Source of the DNA: Diaporthe sp. PMI_573 | Taxonomy: Eukaryota > Ascomycota > Sordariomycetes > Diaporthales > Diaporthaceae | DNA length: 64,000 nt | Assembly (NCBI GenBank): GCA_021399435.1 | Contig: JAJTUP010000065.1 | Location: 186,001-250,000, forward strand | Reading direction: 5' to 3' | Shown: positions 10,674-22,755 of the stretch, piece after piece | How positions within the stretch are numbered: the stretch's first letter is position 1 | Layout: every line of letters starts with the position of its first letter | Program-made: the position numbers and the translations under genes | Notes under the pieces: model-generated | Databases searched by the model: none | The model's input: the letters and a program-made list of their open reading frames with translations, nothing else | Told to the model about the DNA's origin: nothing

Positions 10674-13604
10674 CAGGCTTTCTAACCATACGCCATACGC
10701 CATACGGACCTGAATGGTTTATGGTGTATGATTTATTCTCGTATGGCGAACTAAACCATATATTGCCCATACGGCAAATGACGTCAAACCGGTCAAGGGC
10801 CCACATCTTCCTCTAGAGCGCTGGTGCTTCCCTCCTCTGCCATGTACTCGTATTGTTCAACCTCGTCTACTTGTAGCCCTGCCGTTATACCGCTGCGAAT
10901 CCAGCTCTTTAAGCACTCCCCCTTTTCAATTGTCGATGCTCCAAGGAGCATTCGATCCCACGAAATTGTACGCCGTGCTCCAGAGAATGTACGCTCAGGG
11001 TCAGCAGACATGGCGGGTATTGAGAGAATGTCTATTGCCATCTTTGACAGTCGGGGAAAGCGCTCCTTCTGCTCATCGCGGAGCCACCAGGCAAGGGGCG
11101 AGCAGTCGATTGGAATGGGTGGCTGGGAGGTGTAGGTTTCGTATTCGTCAACGTCGGGCCCTGTGCCTATGACATTAAGATCCTGTGCAAGCAGGTCATA
11201 CTCATCCAGTTCCAGTGCCGGAACAATGGAAGGAGTAGTACAAACGGTTGGCAGGTTCTTGTATTCGTCTTCCCACAACTTCTTCACTCCTGTAAAGATC
11301 TTCTTATGCCATGCCTTTGGCCAATTTTTCTGTATATGAGCCTTTCCTCGGGATGGGTGGAGAATAAGCGCTGCACCGTATGCCGGGCTCTCATCGGAGA
11401 GCTGGTAGTATTTGTCGAAGACATGCCAGCTCGTCAGTACTGGACCAAGTAGCCGTTGGTTCATCTTGTATTTGTTGAATGCCTGCTGGTAATGCTTGTG
11501 AAGGACGTCCATCGTAAATAATGTACGATCGAGCGTTGAACGATATCCCTCAGTAAGGAGAGTTATCTTCCAAAACGGCTGTAGGAAGTTCCGCGTCTCG
11601 CGAAGGTTTTGCCAATCCTGTGGTGCTAAGTAGTCGTCCACAAGGGCGTCATAGTACTTGTCCTGATACCACTTGATATGCTCCTCCTTATCAAGAGCGG
11701 CATCGAGCAGAAGAAACCATGAGTTCCAGCGTGTATCGTTGTCGAGCCCGAGGACTTTGCCGGCACGCCTCCGAAAGAGATTATACCTGTAATCGTTCGC
11801 TCTAATATGGATAGCAGTATTATGCAACTTGCCGAGCGGACCGAGTTGACCCCAGCCACGCTCCTTTCGCTTCTTCCAACCCTGCATCATGTCAATGTTG
11901 AACGAAGCTTGGTCCATCTCTTCAATCTGCCTGCAGGCTTCAAGCACAGCCTCTTTGCTATCCATGAAAAGAAAGGCTTGGACGCAAAGGTTGACAACGT
12001 GGCCATGGCAACGAATCCGTCGGTGTCTTGCATTCCAGGCGACGCCTCGTCCATCAAGGAAGTGGCTCAATAGACGACATAGCACATCATTGGAACCGTG
12101 ATTATCTCCTGTAATATATCCCAGCTGGCGTGAGATGCCGTACTCCTCAATGACCGGCTGAAGGAGCTTCCACTGCTCTGCTCCGCTGTGGCTTCCAGGG
12201 CCGTCCATGCCAGGAAGTTCAGGTAAGGCCAGCAGTGCCTGGCAAGGATTTTTCGTGCCTTCCTGCATAAATTGCACACATATTCCTAGGAAAGCTTTGT
12301 GGTTTGGTGCGCTCCATACGTCAGCGGAGAGGTGAAGCTTGGCGGGTGAGGATTGCAGCTTTTTTCGGAGAATATCTTTGTGGATCGCATATGAGTTTGA
12401 GCAGAGTTTTTGGACATGGCCGTGGGAGGTGTTGATAAGCTCTTCTGCAGTATAATTTGCCGCCATAAGCAGAGCGTGCAACTCTGGCCAAGTATTGCAC
12501 TTGTATGGAAGATTGCGGACAGTAACCAGCTGGACTAAGGCTTCCATTGCGGCCTTTGGATTAAGTGCGTTCCGAAGCACTTGCTCCTCTCTTTCTTGAA
12601 GCTTAGCAACCTCAATCTCGCCAGCTTTGTTGAACGCCTCTTTGATGAGGCTGGTGCGAGCTTTCTTGGTTGAATTTGGCTCTGAGCCAGCGGCTTCAAC
12701 TGAGTGTATCTTAAGTAGGTGGTTGCGGAATGTGGTAGACACGTATGTGGAGTACGGTGGGTTGCTGCAGTATTTGCAGTAGAATACTAAGTCTTGTTTT
12801 GGCCCAGCGCGCTCGGGCTCGGATCCTTGAGGTTTTCGAGTGTGTTGCCACGTGGCATCGGCCGTAGTGATACGTTTGCGCTTTGGAGTTGTTGAGGTGG
12901 AAGATTCAATGGAGGGTAAGCTCTGCCCATCAGGTACCTGAGAAGCCGCCTCGACTGTTGCGGCTATGGAGGGCTCGCGGTCACTAGGCGTGCGGATGAA
13001 GAAGGAGTCCATCGCAAGCAATCAACGGCATAACGGCGTGGATTGAGATGGGTAGCTGGCAAACGGCAGGGCAGAAGGTCCCTCAGTGAATCGGGTAACG
13101 AATGACTCTTGATTTCTATCTAAAGGAGCGGAATCGTATGAGACTATATGCTCTGGAATACTGCTGCTGCCTGCAAGGCAGCAGCTGTTGCCTACTAGGC
13201 AGGGTCGTACTGCCTGTTTGTTATAAGTGAGCGACTGGATCTTGACATGAAGTCTGACAATGTGACTCTGAGCGACTATTGATAGTTGCCCAGGATCGGA
13301 GTGATGGAGACATTGCACAGCAGTCCAAGTTGCCCAGACCTGGGTTAAGCAACCGACTTGCCATTCAAGTATCCTGTCTACCTCATGGATCTATCAGGAA
13401 GAGAGGCCTTTCAGGACTAGGAGGATGGTCAAGTGTCGTGGCGCCGCCGATTTCCTTACGTGACCATTTTGGACCTCGGAGCAACTTTACCCCGCGTATG
13501 GCCATATATGGTCATACGCCTTAGGCCGTATGATATAGGTGTATGGGCAATATATGGGTAATATATGGTTTAACTAAACAATACGCGTATGGTTAGAAAG
13601 CCTG
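10674..13604 (-). mobile_element. hAT transposon, copy A, full length (2931 bp)
   Basis: The element starts and ends with a perfect 20-bp terminal inverted repeat beginning CAGGCTTTCTAACC (10674-10693 and 13585-13604). Inside both ends lie clusters of short CATACG/CGTATGG repeats (about 10686-10790 and 13495-13590), the usual transposase-binding arrangement in hAT elements. One transposase gene fills the interior. The flanking 8-mers are GTCCATAC and CTGCTGCA, so the 8-bp target duplication expected of hAT insertion is absent. An apparently identical copy in the opposite orientation lies at 39407-42337. Insertion appears to have truncated the gene at 13605-14330. Confidence 0.9.
10793..13012 (-). 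CDS. hAT-family transposase (copy A)
   Basis: Intact 739-aa single-exon transposase, started at the ATG at 13010-13012. In order: an NLS-like KRKR, a BED-type zinc finger (C79, C82, H98, H103), DDE-type motifs LHLSADVWSAPNHKAF and YITGDNHGSND, HVVNLCVQAF, DNDTRWNSW and, at residues about 644-705, the hAT dimerisation domain (WWL, FPRLSKMAIDILSIPAMSADPERTFSGAR). The protein excises and reinserts the element as a hexa- or octamer in characterised relatives. The reading frame matches copy B throughout, so both were active very recently. An in-frame stop lies directly upstream and a 98-codon open frame precedes it within the element, of unknown meaning. Confidence 0.92.
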   Translation of the reverse strand: MDSFFIRTPSDREPSIAATVEAASQVPDGQSLPSIESSTSTTPKRKRITTADATWQHTRKPQGSEPERAGPKQDLVFYCKYCSNPPYSTYVSTTFRNHLLKIHSVEAAGSEPNSTKKARTSLIKEAFNKAGEIEVAKLQEREEQVLRNALNPKAAMEALVQLVTVRNLPYKCNTWPELHALLMAANYTAEELINTSHGHVQKLCSNSYAIHKDILRKKLQSSPAKLHLSADVWSAPNHKAFLGICVQFMQEGTKNPCQALLALPELPGMDGPGSHSGAEQWKLLQPVIEEYGISRQLGYITGDNHGSNDVLCRLLSHFLDGRGVAWNARHRRIRCHGHVVNLCVQAFLFMDSKEAVLEACRQIEEMDQASFNIDMMQGWKKRKERGWGQLGPLGKLHNTAIHIRANDYRYNLFRRRAGKVLGLDNDTRWNSWFLLLDAALDKEEHIKWYQDKYYDALVDDYLAPQDWQNLRETRNFLQPFWKITLLTEGYRSTLDRTLFTMDVLHKHYQQAFNKYKMNQRLLGPVLTSWHVFDKYYQLSDESPAYGAALILHPSRGKAHIQKNWPKAWHKKIFTGVKKLWEDEYKNLPTVCTTPSIVPALELDEYDLLAQDLNVIGTGPDVDEYETYTSQPPIPIDCSPLAWWLRDEQKERFPRLSKMAIDILSIPAMSADPERTFSGARRTISWDRMLLGASTIEKGECLKSWIRSGITAGLQVDEVEQYEYMAEEGSTSALEEDVGP

Positions 13605-14330
13605 CTGCTGCAGATAAGTCCTGTTGACGAAGGCCAGGACCGGCCGGTCTGACCATGACCGAGTACTGCGGTGATCTTGGCTTCCAACGGTCTCCCCGCT
13701 ACTGCTAGGCACGCCGCAGTAGGACACAGCAAGCTTCGTAGAAGCGCTATCGAGGCTTCCCCTGTTCTCGTCGTTCAGTTTCCACAAGAGTGCAACCCGC
13801 ACACCTTTTTTCACAACTTGATCTCCGAAGCGAACCTCGAGATCTATTTCACTTCTTGCCTGTGACAGTATATCGGGAAACATCGTTGACATAACGCTCC
13901 TGAGTGCCTCCAGCTGGAGTGGGCTTTGTTCCGAAGTCAAGATGGTGGTGAGGTCTCTGCTCAGGGCTTTAGCGACATTGCTCGGGCGCGAAGGGTACTT
14001 GGACGACGTCGAGTTCCAGTCAGGGGCTGGTCTGCGGGCGTTGATGTGGTGGATCCATTGGACGCCAAGGAGTTGGGCATGCTGATCTTGCCAGTAGGCT
14101 GGAATGATGAAGAGCGCTTCCCCTCGGTTCTCGTGGAGGATATCGTACAGGGAGCCCGGCTCCGGCCGGGTTATGTGATTTACACGTCTTCGCTTCCTAG
14201 GTTTTGTGTCGTCGGGAGGCGAGATGGGAGGTGCCGGCGATTTGATGCGAGCGAGGGCGGATTGACTCGGCGGTGCTGCTATGCTGCTGGCGCCCTGGGG
14301 CGCGAGCCTGCGTTTTCTGGATTCGGCCAT
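13605..14330 (-). pseudogene. Unknown protein gene truncated by the hAT insertion
   Basis: An open frame from ATG 14330 runs without interruption into the hAT terminal repeat, where it ends at a TAA 12 bp inside the element (13593). About 242 codons of host sequence remain. They include an NLS-like KPRKRRRVNH, a PEPGSLYDILHENRGEALFIIPAYW segment and a WIHHINARRPAP segment. I do not recognise the family. The 3' part of the gene should lie across the insertion, but neither flank of copy A nor copy B gives a convincing continuation. Reading into the flank right of copy B would add a short open tail from 42338, which is not decisive. Confidence 0.55.
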
Positions 14331-15956
14331 ACCAAGAAGTTGGTCAAGAAAACTTCGGCTGGGTGGAGATTTTGGCAAGCCGTCTGGGCAATAAGCACGA
14401 GTCCTGAAGCGAAAAACTGCGCGCAATGTGAATCGATCCGGGGCGATCCCGGACGAGAGAGGGCGGTCCAAGGGGAATGTTGACAGTCGACGCGCTTCGT
14501 CTTATTACCCGTTGGAGAATTCACGCCCAAATCTGACTAATCGCCGCTGCAGCCAATCAGGGCACTCCACTTCTCGGCTTCGCACCACCCAACCTAGTGC
14601 GTTTCGCACCCTCAATGCCCGCAACGTTTCAGAGACACCCTGAGTGCCGGTCATGGGTGCGCTACGCAGGGGTGGAGGACTGAAAAACTGTCACGGTGGA
14701 ATCAAGCCAGCGCGCATTGATCCTGCATAGCCTCCAAGACAACAGAGAGTGCTATCCCAAGGCTCAGACTTTCTATTTCAACTGGAGTTGGGCGGGGAGT
14801 TCCACGGCCGAAAGCTGAGGCGGTGCAAGTTACACCTGCACGGTGCAGGTGTAAGATGCCGCGGTGCGTGAGGATGCCGAGGATGATGCGATGGGTCAAT
14901 CTAACCTCAGCAGCGGAGTGCAACACCACACGTTCTGGGAATCTGTGGACAAACATATGGCAAAGTTTGTCTCGATCTGTACGAGAAAGGAATGATTTCC
15001 TGGTTAACGAGGTCGTCCTTCTCAATTTGGCTGGCAATGATCTTAGACAAAGGTTTATTCTTGCTGAAGAGCAGATATGAGTCACTTTAACAATCGGCGT
15101 ACGCCGCAATAACATAAACAAGCCTAGCCGTCTTACTTCGAATGCTAAGACCACCACTATTGAAAATACTAACTACAAATTTTAGCGAGACCCATTTCGC
15201 CTTTGTACCTCCTCGGCTTCGCCGACGGCGAGCTCTCCGTCGAAGTTCGACCAAATGGGGACTGGGTCCCGATCACTGTGTCCTGGAATCCCGAGACGCA
15301 GAGTTTTGAAGGTCGCCAGCCGATCGACGACAAGACAGTCATGGTTGACGGAGCGGCGATGATTGAGATGTTGTGCAATGGCAGAGATAGGTATGTTGGT
15401 TATATTATGTAGAGGGAGAGTTTAGTTGCAGGGTATATTCACCAGGATAAGCATCAGTTACATATAGTTATAATGGAAAGAGAGACCGGTATACAGTTAT
15501 CGCCGTTAAGTATATGCCCGTTTTGAGTTTCTGTTGTGTAATGGTCCTTGAGAGGGTGGTTGATTATCTTAACCAGCTTACATGATACACCACAATAGTA
15601 AAAGGCTAAGAGCTCACTGTCAAGCTTAAGCTAGGTTGCCGTCCTCGTTGTTTAGACAACTTAGGCCCTTATAAGTTCAAGTTTCACCGGTGCCAGACTA
15701 TGGACTGGCCTTATAGACGAGGCCATAGGTAACTAGCATTTTTATAGTATAGTTTATAGCTATATACAGACAACAATGCATGGGGTCAAAGTGAAGGGAT
15801 GAGCCGGAGCCATAGGATAGCCAGCGGTGATGTGGGCCGTGTGAGACCTTGGGATGGAAGAAAGAGGACTCGTAACATTAACTTCAAGACAATAGTATCC
15901 GCTGGTGTACAGGGCTTCGACTCGGTGGGCATCGTTGATGCTGTTTCCGATGTCTT
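14331..15956. other. Mostly non-coding stretch with one small open frame
   Basis: No family is recognised. A plus-strand frame at 15200-15412 (about 70 codons, containing GFADGELSVEVRPNGDW and WNPETQSFEGRQPIDD) has a protein-like composition and is preceded by a TTTTAG acceptor-like site at about 15185, so it may be an orphan 3' exon. The rest, including AT-rich 15420-15760, shows nothing. Confidence 0.35.
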
Positions 15957-16099
15957 CTAATTTGCCGGGGTATATGCGGGATCGCGGATGTACCAGCCGC
16001 CGTGGCCGCTCGAGATAACAACACGGTGCACCGATCGGACCACAAATATCACCAACCCTTCCATTAAGATAGTGCATAAAACGGCGCAGTGGGGAGAGG

Positions 16100-17035
16100 G
16101 CAAGGATTTTTTCCAAAGTGAGGTCATCGATTCGACGAGTAAGTGATCTGGCGGGCCGAGGTATGTGTCAACCCACGCCGCCCGTAGGGCTTCCCACGTG
16201 TCTTTTGTAGAAAGGGAAGGGAGGAATCTTCCTGCTTGGAAGGAGTTGCCCCCGTCGACGACGTGAAGAACGGGCTCGCCGTCTAAGTATAGCACGTCGA
16301 CAAAGATTTCATAGTTAAAGTCGCAGTCGTCTTTCAGCGTGAACTTGAACCTTCTGGGGGATGCCCCTTTTAGCTGGCACTGGTGGCAGAACTGGCTAAT
16401 CGTCTCTAGAATAGCCGGGTCGGGGTCGTGGCCGGCGTCTTTGAGCAGGCGGTTTAGGCGGTCAACCGCCGGGTGCCCGAAGCGGCGATGAAGTCGCCGG
16501 GGTTCGGTTTCTGTGAGGAAAGCACCTGCTTCTCGTTTGGCCACGAAGAACCACGGGTGGCCCCATTGCGGACCACTGGCACGACCTTGTCCGGGCCACT
16601 TTCTTGGTGTTGAACCAGCTCGTTAGTGGTGTTTCTAAGGAACACACCTAGTTTGTCCATATCCTTCATACACAGCAGGAAGGGGGTCGGGGAGTTGATC
16701 ACGTGAAAGGTGATATCGCCTATCGGCGTGCCGAGGGTGGTCGTCCCGATAGAAGTCAGCTGTGTGCCCTTTCCGAAGCGAATCACGGCTTCGCCGGCGC
16801 GTGAGAGGTCCATCTTCACCTGTGGGTCGTCTCTTCTGAGGGCTAGAAATTGGCCGTGGCCGGCGGTTGAAAACTCCGCCGCCCCGGTGTCCGGAAGGAT
16901 GCCCTGAAACGTCTTCTCAGAATACCTTCCTTCGAGGGTGAATTGGTCTGCCGGGACCAGAGAATCCTCTGGTGGCTCCTCTATTCGTAGAGCCGTCACT
17001 GGATGTTGACGGAAGTGTGGTGCGACGGGAGTATT
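16100..17035 (-). mobile_element. Copia-type retrotransposon relic (protease to integrase)
   Basis: Reading leftwards from about 17030 the sequence encodes a retropepsin segment with the active site PDTGAAEFS, then a linker ending near a WGHPWFFVAKREAG segment. Next is the GAG-pre-integrase domain LHRRFGHPAVDRLNRLL with the CHQCQLKG zinc ligands, and the start of the integrase core (FVDVLYLDGEPVLHVVDGG, with WVDTYLGPPD). A one-base deletion near 16555 separates protease and integrase frames, and similarity fades at about 16100. Reverse transcriptase, RNase H and LTRs are missing. The relic begins within a few bases of the stop codon of the Zn2Cys6 gene and has the same orientation. Confidence 0.75.
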
Positions 17036-17039
17036 ATAT

Positions 17040-20000
17040 TTATCTCTTCCCCGTGCCTGTGATGCGTGCGGCCTGCGGAGCGAGCCTGACGAAGATGGAA
17101 GAATTGGGCAATCTTTCCTCCAAGCCTTCGAGGACGCGAAGGTCAACAGCCAGGCTGCTAGAGTCCTGGGCCACAATCTCGAACCAACCGATCGTTTTCC
17201 TAAAGAGCTGTCGCAGCTGACTTTCGTCGACAAAACTCCCCAGGAGTGGATCGTGATAAGCAGCAGTGAGCGTGATAAGGTTGCCCCATTGCCTATGGTC
17301 CAGTCAGTACTTCCAAGTTGACATGAGTGGGGTACGTTGGGCACATACGCGTGCGCTGTTCCAAAAACATTGGTGATAATGAAGCGTTTGTCTTCCAGAC
17401 CGTGGAAAGCCACAGTACTCTTGATGACAGCATCGATTCCCTTTTTTGCATTTTCGAACACGACCTTGTCAATGAAACTGGGACTCCTCGCGTCGCTTCT
17501 TCCTGTAGCCCATCCGCCTCCGTCTTCGCTTGGGATGGCTCGCTCCGGGTCTTCCGAAGACGTATTGCTGCGCTTATGCCCCATCTCCAGCACTGCCTTC
17601 ATCGATGGGCGGTAGGTGATGACATTGGCCCCCCAGAATTTGGCCCTGATGCGTGCGGCCAAGATATCTTTTGCTGGCGGGCCGTTCCTGTCAAAATTAT
17701 ACTCTCCTAGCCACAAAGTGCTGTTTTCCCCCAAGTCCTCTTCGATCTCGGCCAGGACTTCCTTCTGCATTTCAGCGTTAGGCTTGTTGTTGGGATCATA
17801 GAGAGAACCAGTGATTTTATTGAGCCGTTTCCGCAGGTAGAGCTGCGCAGCGTAGCTGTACACAACTGCATCTGAGAAGCCCAGCCTTTCTCGCAACACA
17901 ATGAGATCCGGGTACGGTAGGATGTCTTCGTATTGGAGAATTCCCGAAGGAGTAAGGTTCAACTCCGCGAGAATGTCACTGCGGCAGTCAGACGAACGGT
18001 CCAGCACGCTAGAGATCACAGCAGATCACTTACCTCTCTAATTGACAACAAGACCAGAAGGCGACGAGAAGCTTAGTGTCTATCACCACAGTCTTCTCTG
18101 GCTCGAGATTTACGTATGGCCCGGGATGTTTAAGTGCTTCGGCTGCACGCGCGTCCTTCTTGTTTAATCGGTCTATGGATCTGTGGTTGTCAGTGGGCAT
18201 TCTCCGCGGCAAGAGATTATACATTTGCTCACGGCTGAAGCTTGTCAATGATTGCCAAGCCTGCAAACCTGATGTGACGAAAGCTCGGTACCACGCGTCC
18301 GAGTTGGCCGTAATAGAGACAGGCAAGAATGTGGGCCTGGATGTAGTTCAGCTCGTAACTGCCGAAGTGGTTGCCCAAGATATCAGTCGCATAGGCGAAG
18401 TACTCTAGACCGGGGATGATTTCATAGTTCTTCGGTGGCCCAGGAGAGGCGGCACTTGTTGGTGCTTGCATTCCAGAAGCCTGCGCCGGAGAGCGTGGAC
18501 TGGCACCCGGGCGTTCCTGGTCCTTTGGCGAAGGCAATTCAGCCTGACCAGGAGACTCTGAGAGAGCACGGGACGGGGGAGAGCCATGGTTTGGTGAGGT
18601 GATATTGCCATTTCGGACAAGCGTTGACCCCGAATTCGGTACCTCTTTCCCTGGCGGGTCTGGCAGCTTTCGGTCCCTCCACATGCAGATCTTGCCAAGC
18701 GCGAGAACAAGCAGGACCAATGCATGTTGGACAGAGCGTTGAGGTTTTGGCCTTTTCGGTGCTGGTCCAGGTTCTACATTGTTAGGCATAGGGGAACGTT
18801 TGCGTTTCTTGTCGTGTTCAAACGACGACTGAGCCGGCCTTTGCTGGTGGTTGGTGATTGCGGCAACCTGCTTGTGTTTTCCGGTACCATCTTGGTTGCT
18901 CGAGGTTTCGTCCAGGAATGTATAAATCATGGCGTTGAGGTCAGATGGAGGAATCAAGGGGTGCATATTCTGTATGTGTTTCTTGTAGGCGTTAACGTAA
19001 GCCTGGGCCTTCGCTTGATCAAAGTCCAATTCGCCCTCGGAACGACTTTTAGCTCCCAAGTCGGCCGGGTAGACACCTGGTGAAGCAAGATCCCCGATTG
19101 CACCCCATTTTGTATCCGCCGGCGGGGATGGGTGATCGCCAACCGACGCATCGTCTGGTATGTCCATATGCTCGTACGTAGAATCGCGGTCTGCTGCACG
19201 CGAGTTCGTCCCTTCACCGCGCCCGAAAAGAGGTAATTCGCCGCGGTCTTCTTCGTATCGCTGTGGGTAGGACTCGATGTATTTGATGTGCTCGCGATCC
19301 AGCAGCGGCTTCACCAGCTTTCTGACAGCAGGCCACTTGAGAAGTTGTGCCGACGGAGTTGTGTGGTTGTGAGGGAATGGTGCCGGCAGCGGCTGAACTG
19401 GGATTCCGGGTGGTTCCTCGTACTCCTCTTCGTTCTCCAACGCTCGCATGCGTCTCGCCGCAGAATGTGGGTCCAGCGCGCCGTTCCCGATAGCGTCTCC
19501 TGGCGAGGAACAAAGTGTCTCTTCCACCTCCGCATTCGATTGTGGAGTCACTGCTCTCGGCTCTGCTTTAACATCCGCGTCCAGCTCTGGTGACCCCTGC
19601 ATGCTATGAGAAGGTCCGGTTTGGATCGCACCCTTGAGCTCCCGGATTGCAGATCTCACTTCGCCCAGACCAACAGTAAACTTCTCGTCATACGACTGCA
19701 ACATGCTCTTCATGGCATCCAGTATGTCTTGCGTTGCCTTGTCTTGCCTATAGGCGCGTGGGTTAGATAAAACGGGGCATCATCGCATAGAAGTAGACTG
19801 CACTCACTGCTTGGGGGCTGCATCGCGATATTGACAATTTATGTTTTTGTCAGTACAGTTTTTGCAGGGCTTGTTCTCGTCGCATTTTGCCTTTAGCTGT
19901 CGACAGCTCTCGCATGCCTAGGGTTCTGTAAGCGAGCCGTTCTACTCGACCAATTTGGTAGTTCTTCAAGACATACCTGCGATGCCCTCTGCGATTTCCG

Positions 20001-20327
20001 TTTGCTCGCGGTAGTGTACGTAGTGATGGGAGAGGGGCCGTCTGGCCCCATCGGCAGGGGGTACATTGGACTCTGGTCATACGGGGGAGGTGGTGGCTGA
20101 GGATGAGGCGGCAACGGTGTGGGAGGCGGAGGAGGATAGCTTTGATGCCGGTACATCTGCCCCGGACCGTTGTCGTAACTCATGTGCCTCCTCTCCTCCA
20201 TATGGCCCGGAGGATGTGGGCGAACATCCGGAGGGGGAGGCGGGAGAGTCTGCTCGGGGCCGTTGCCGGTGGAGTTGTGCCTGCGTAGCTGGGGCAGCGT
20301 GACGTCGTCGGATTCTCTCTTCACCAT
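17040..20327 (-). CDS. Zn2Cys6 transcription factor with fungal-specific TF domain, six exons
   Basis: Exons (complement): 19977-20327, 19808-19917, 18233-19747, 18034-18180, 17349-17978, 17040-17292; introns of 59, 60, 52, 55 and 56 bp have good donors (GTATGT, GTGAGT, GTGAGC, GTAAGT, GTATGT). All phases agree and give 1001 aa. The N terminus is proline-rich. The zinc cluster is C119-x2-C122-x6-C129-x5-C135-x2-C138-x6-C145, spanning the second exon, followed by a helical linker. The C-terminal part carries the fungal TF domain: YIQAHILACLYYGQLGR, FWSCCQLESDILAEL, YEDILPYPDL and RAKFWGANVITYRPS. It should bind CGG-type sites in the nucleus; targets are unknown and no cluster is adjacent. If the last intron is retained, the frame runs on into the copia protease. 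Confidence 0.88.
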
Positions 20328-22755
20328 AGACTCTGCACGGGAACGACACTGGTGAAACCGCTCACTTTTGTGTGGCGTTCAGCTACGGACAGGGCCTAGC
20401 GATAACATTGGCAGTCTAATGCACGGAATGACAATAGGTGAATCACTTGCTTGGTGGCGTTGAGTCCCCGGAGAAGCCCTCACATTGACCGTATCCTACG
20501 ACCAGTCTCCTGGCCGCCCAGCGACAGAGTAGGTTAATGCACAGACGCTTTAGTGTGGCATTCAGCCCCCGAACGGGCCTCTTGGTGGCGTTTGGTGTCA
20601 AACGCGCCCATGGCCCTTACTGGTACAGTGGTATCTTGCAGCTGTAATGTTAGGACACGGCGTTTGCTACGTCTGGGTAGCTTTAGGGCTAGTGTGATTG
20701 AGACGCGTTGCATTCCTAACACCCGGGGAATCCGGGCGGCGTTTGCCGTAGAAGTTCCAATTGGTGGGGAGGTTTGCCGAATGACAAGGTCAGCCTTGGT
20801 ACTGGTTTCCTGGCATCGTTCGCCCGCAAGACATATCTCCTGCACGCCCTACGAAAGCTTATGGCTTGTCTGCATAAACCTCCTTGCGCTGTCGACCGAA
20901 CATGCAGTCGATATTCATCTGTTCCGAATCCACGAATTTGGGAAGCGCTATAACTCGAGTTTCATTGCAACTCTTGACTCCGCGGCCATAGCTTTCGATG
21001 CGCTCAAGGTAGACCGTCTTGGCTCGTGAATCAATACTGAGAGTGTCGACAGCCAGTTATCTCAACCCCTTTCGACGGAGCACAATTTTCAACCCTTCAC
21101 TTGTACAAGGCCTCAAGCACGGCCTAAAAGATCGTGTGCACACAGTATATATGTGGGGTGATATTGCTTCCTCATTTTCGAACTAGTGCACTCGGGGATG
21201 CAAAAATGCGATCCGCGGTGGCTACGTAGGGCCCAAAGCCACAATAGCCAGTGTGGAAAGAGCTTCGCTTTCCAAACACATGCAGCTTCCAGTTAACGTT
21301 GGAGAGTGTTTGCCCCATGCTGGAAGGGCGGCGGAAAAGCAATGCTCTAGCAAATACCGTAGATGCCTAGTTTATCGCCTCTTACTGACCGGCCAACTTA
21401 ACGCCGTGACACCTGCTCTTTTCTCTCGAATACTGGTGCCCTATCACCCGGCCTGCTCGCGTCGACGATAGGGCCCCAGAAACCAGGGTTAACTCAACTG
21501 GACCCTTGAATCGTTTTTAAACGTACCCGGTTCTCCGCTAAGAATGATTCCAGCGAGTGGAGCATCCGCCCGTGCACGCCGACCTCCGGGACCCGGCGGT
21601 TTGGTTCCCTTAGCCTTAGCTACAAGGCGCTCTCCAGGATTGAGCGATTTGGATGCGACGGCAGCCAAAGGAGGTTAGGGCAATGTTGCTTCTCCATGCG
21701 GAGGAAATAAGGCTAAGCTATTATTTTGGAGGGCGACTAGGAGGCACGACTTTATAACCAATTGGAGCTACAACCGGGAAAGCCACTAGGTTCCCGGCTA
21801 GGGACTCACTCGCAAGACAGAGGCAAAGGGAAGCTTGAGAGCTACAGGCCTGGTGCTCGTGGCTGACCTGCGCGACAAGGAGTGGTGTGAAACGTCTGTG
21901 CTGAAAGACGTCTTATTCGGCGAGCGGGCGATGGCTATTATGTAAATTTAATGCAGGAAGGGTGGCGGGAGCCCATCACCTCATCTATGCGCGCTTGCAA
22001 GCTGTAGTTCAAATCGAAACATATCTGGTGATGTTTGTTTCTCCTCGGAGGGTTAGATAACATTTATGATCACACAAAAGCCGTGGTGCCTGACAACTCG
22101 ATGGGAATGGCCGATTGAGAAAGCCCATTGCTACGGCACGTTGAACGTGACCGTGGCATGACGTCTCTGGCTTGAATGCGGAGAAGGATGGAGGCCTAGC
22201 GTTCCCCGGATTTTAATTTTTCTTCTGCAAGAATGCCTGGAGAGGCTTGCTTGCTCGGCTGCAACTGGCAAGTGCGAGTTACTGCGCGCCCCGGACTGCG
22301 TTTGTCTGCTCCGGTGTGTGCTAGACTGGCGCTGTTCCCTCGGCTTGGTATTCGCCCAGCGAGGTGACAATATTCCCCAAGTGCGGCTCCGCGGAGATGG
22401 TCAGATCTACTTTAAAGTAGACAAGCCACTTTTCGTTATGATTCTGGTAGCTATACAGTACAATCAACCACCGGTGGCGTCTCTACAGTCAGAGCCTTCG
22501 ATTCCCCACTAGGAAGAAGTACCTACCTCACAAGACCGCATAGCAACTGAGATCTTTCAAGTGGTAGATAAAAGAGGTGCGTCTTTCCTACCTTTCGTCA
22601 GCCACCTGTTGCCTTTTTCTGCAGTCTCCCTTCATTGTTATACAACACGCCTAGTTTCGAGCGTCCGCAAGCAGCATACAGTCGGCCCGAGGCGTAGGAA
22701 AGACAAGCATAAAAAGAGGGGGAAGCACAGGGGATATTGAGTCTACACATTACGC
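20328..22755. other. Long intergenic region between divergent genes
   Basis: No gene is recognised. Open frames here (for example 20553-21029) have no domain. It contains the promoters of the Zn2Cys6 gene (minus) and the kinase-like gene (plus). Confidence 0.4.

Noticed and set aside
13022..13318. 98-codon frame inside hAT just upstream of the transposase
   Set aside because: Same frame but ends in a stop before the transposase ATG; no domain; probably 5' leader.
18229..18326. Apparent frameshift in the Zn2Cys6 gene near 18300
   Set aside because: Explained by a regular 52-bp intron (18181-18232) with GTGAGC donor and CACTGAC branch; the spliced frame is intact.
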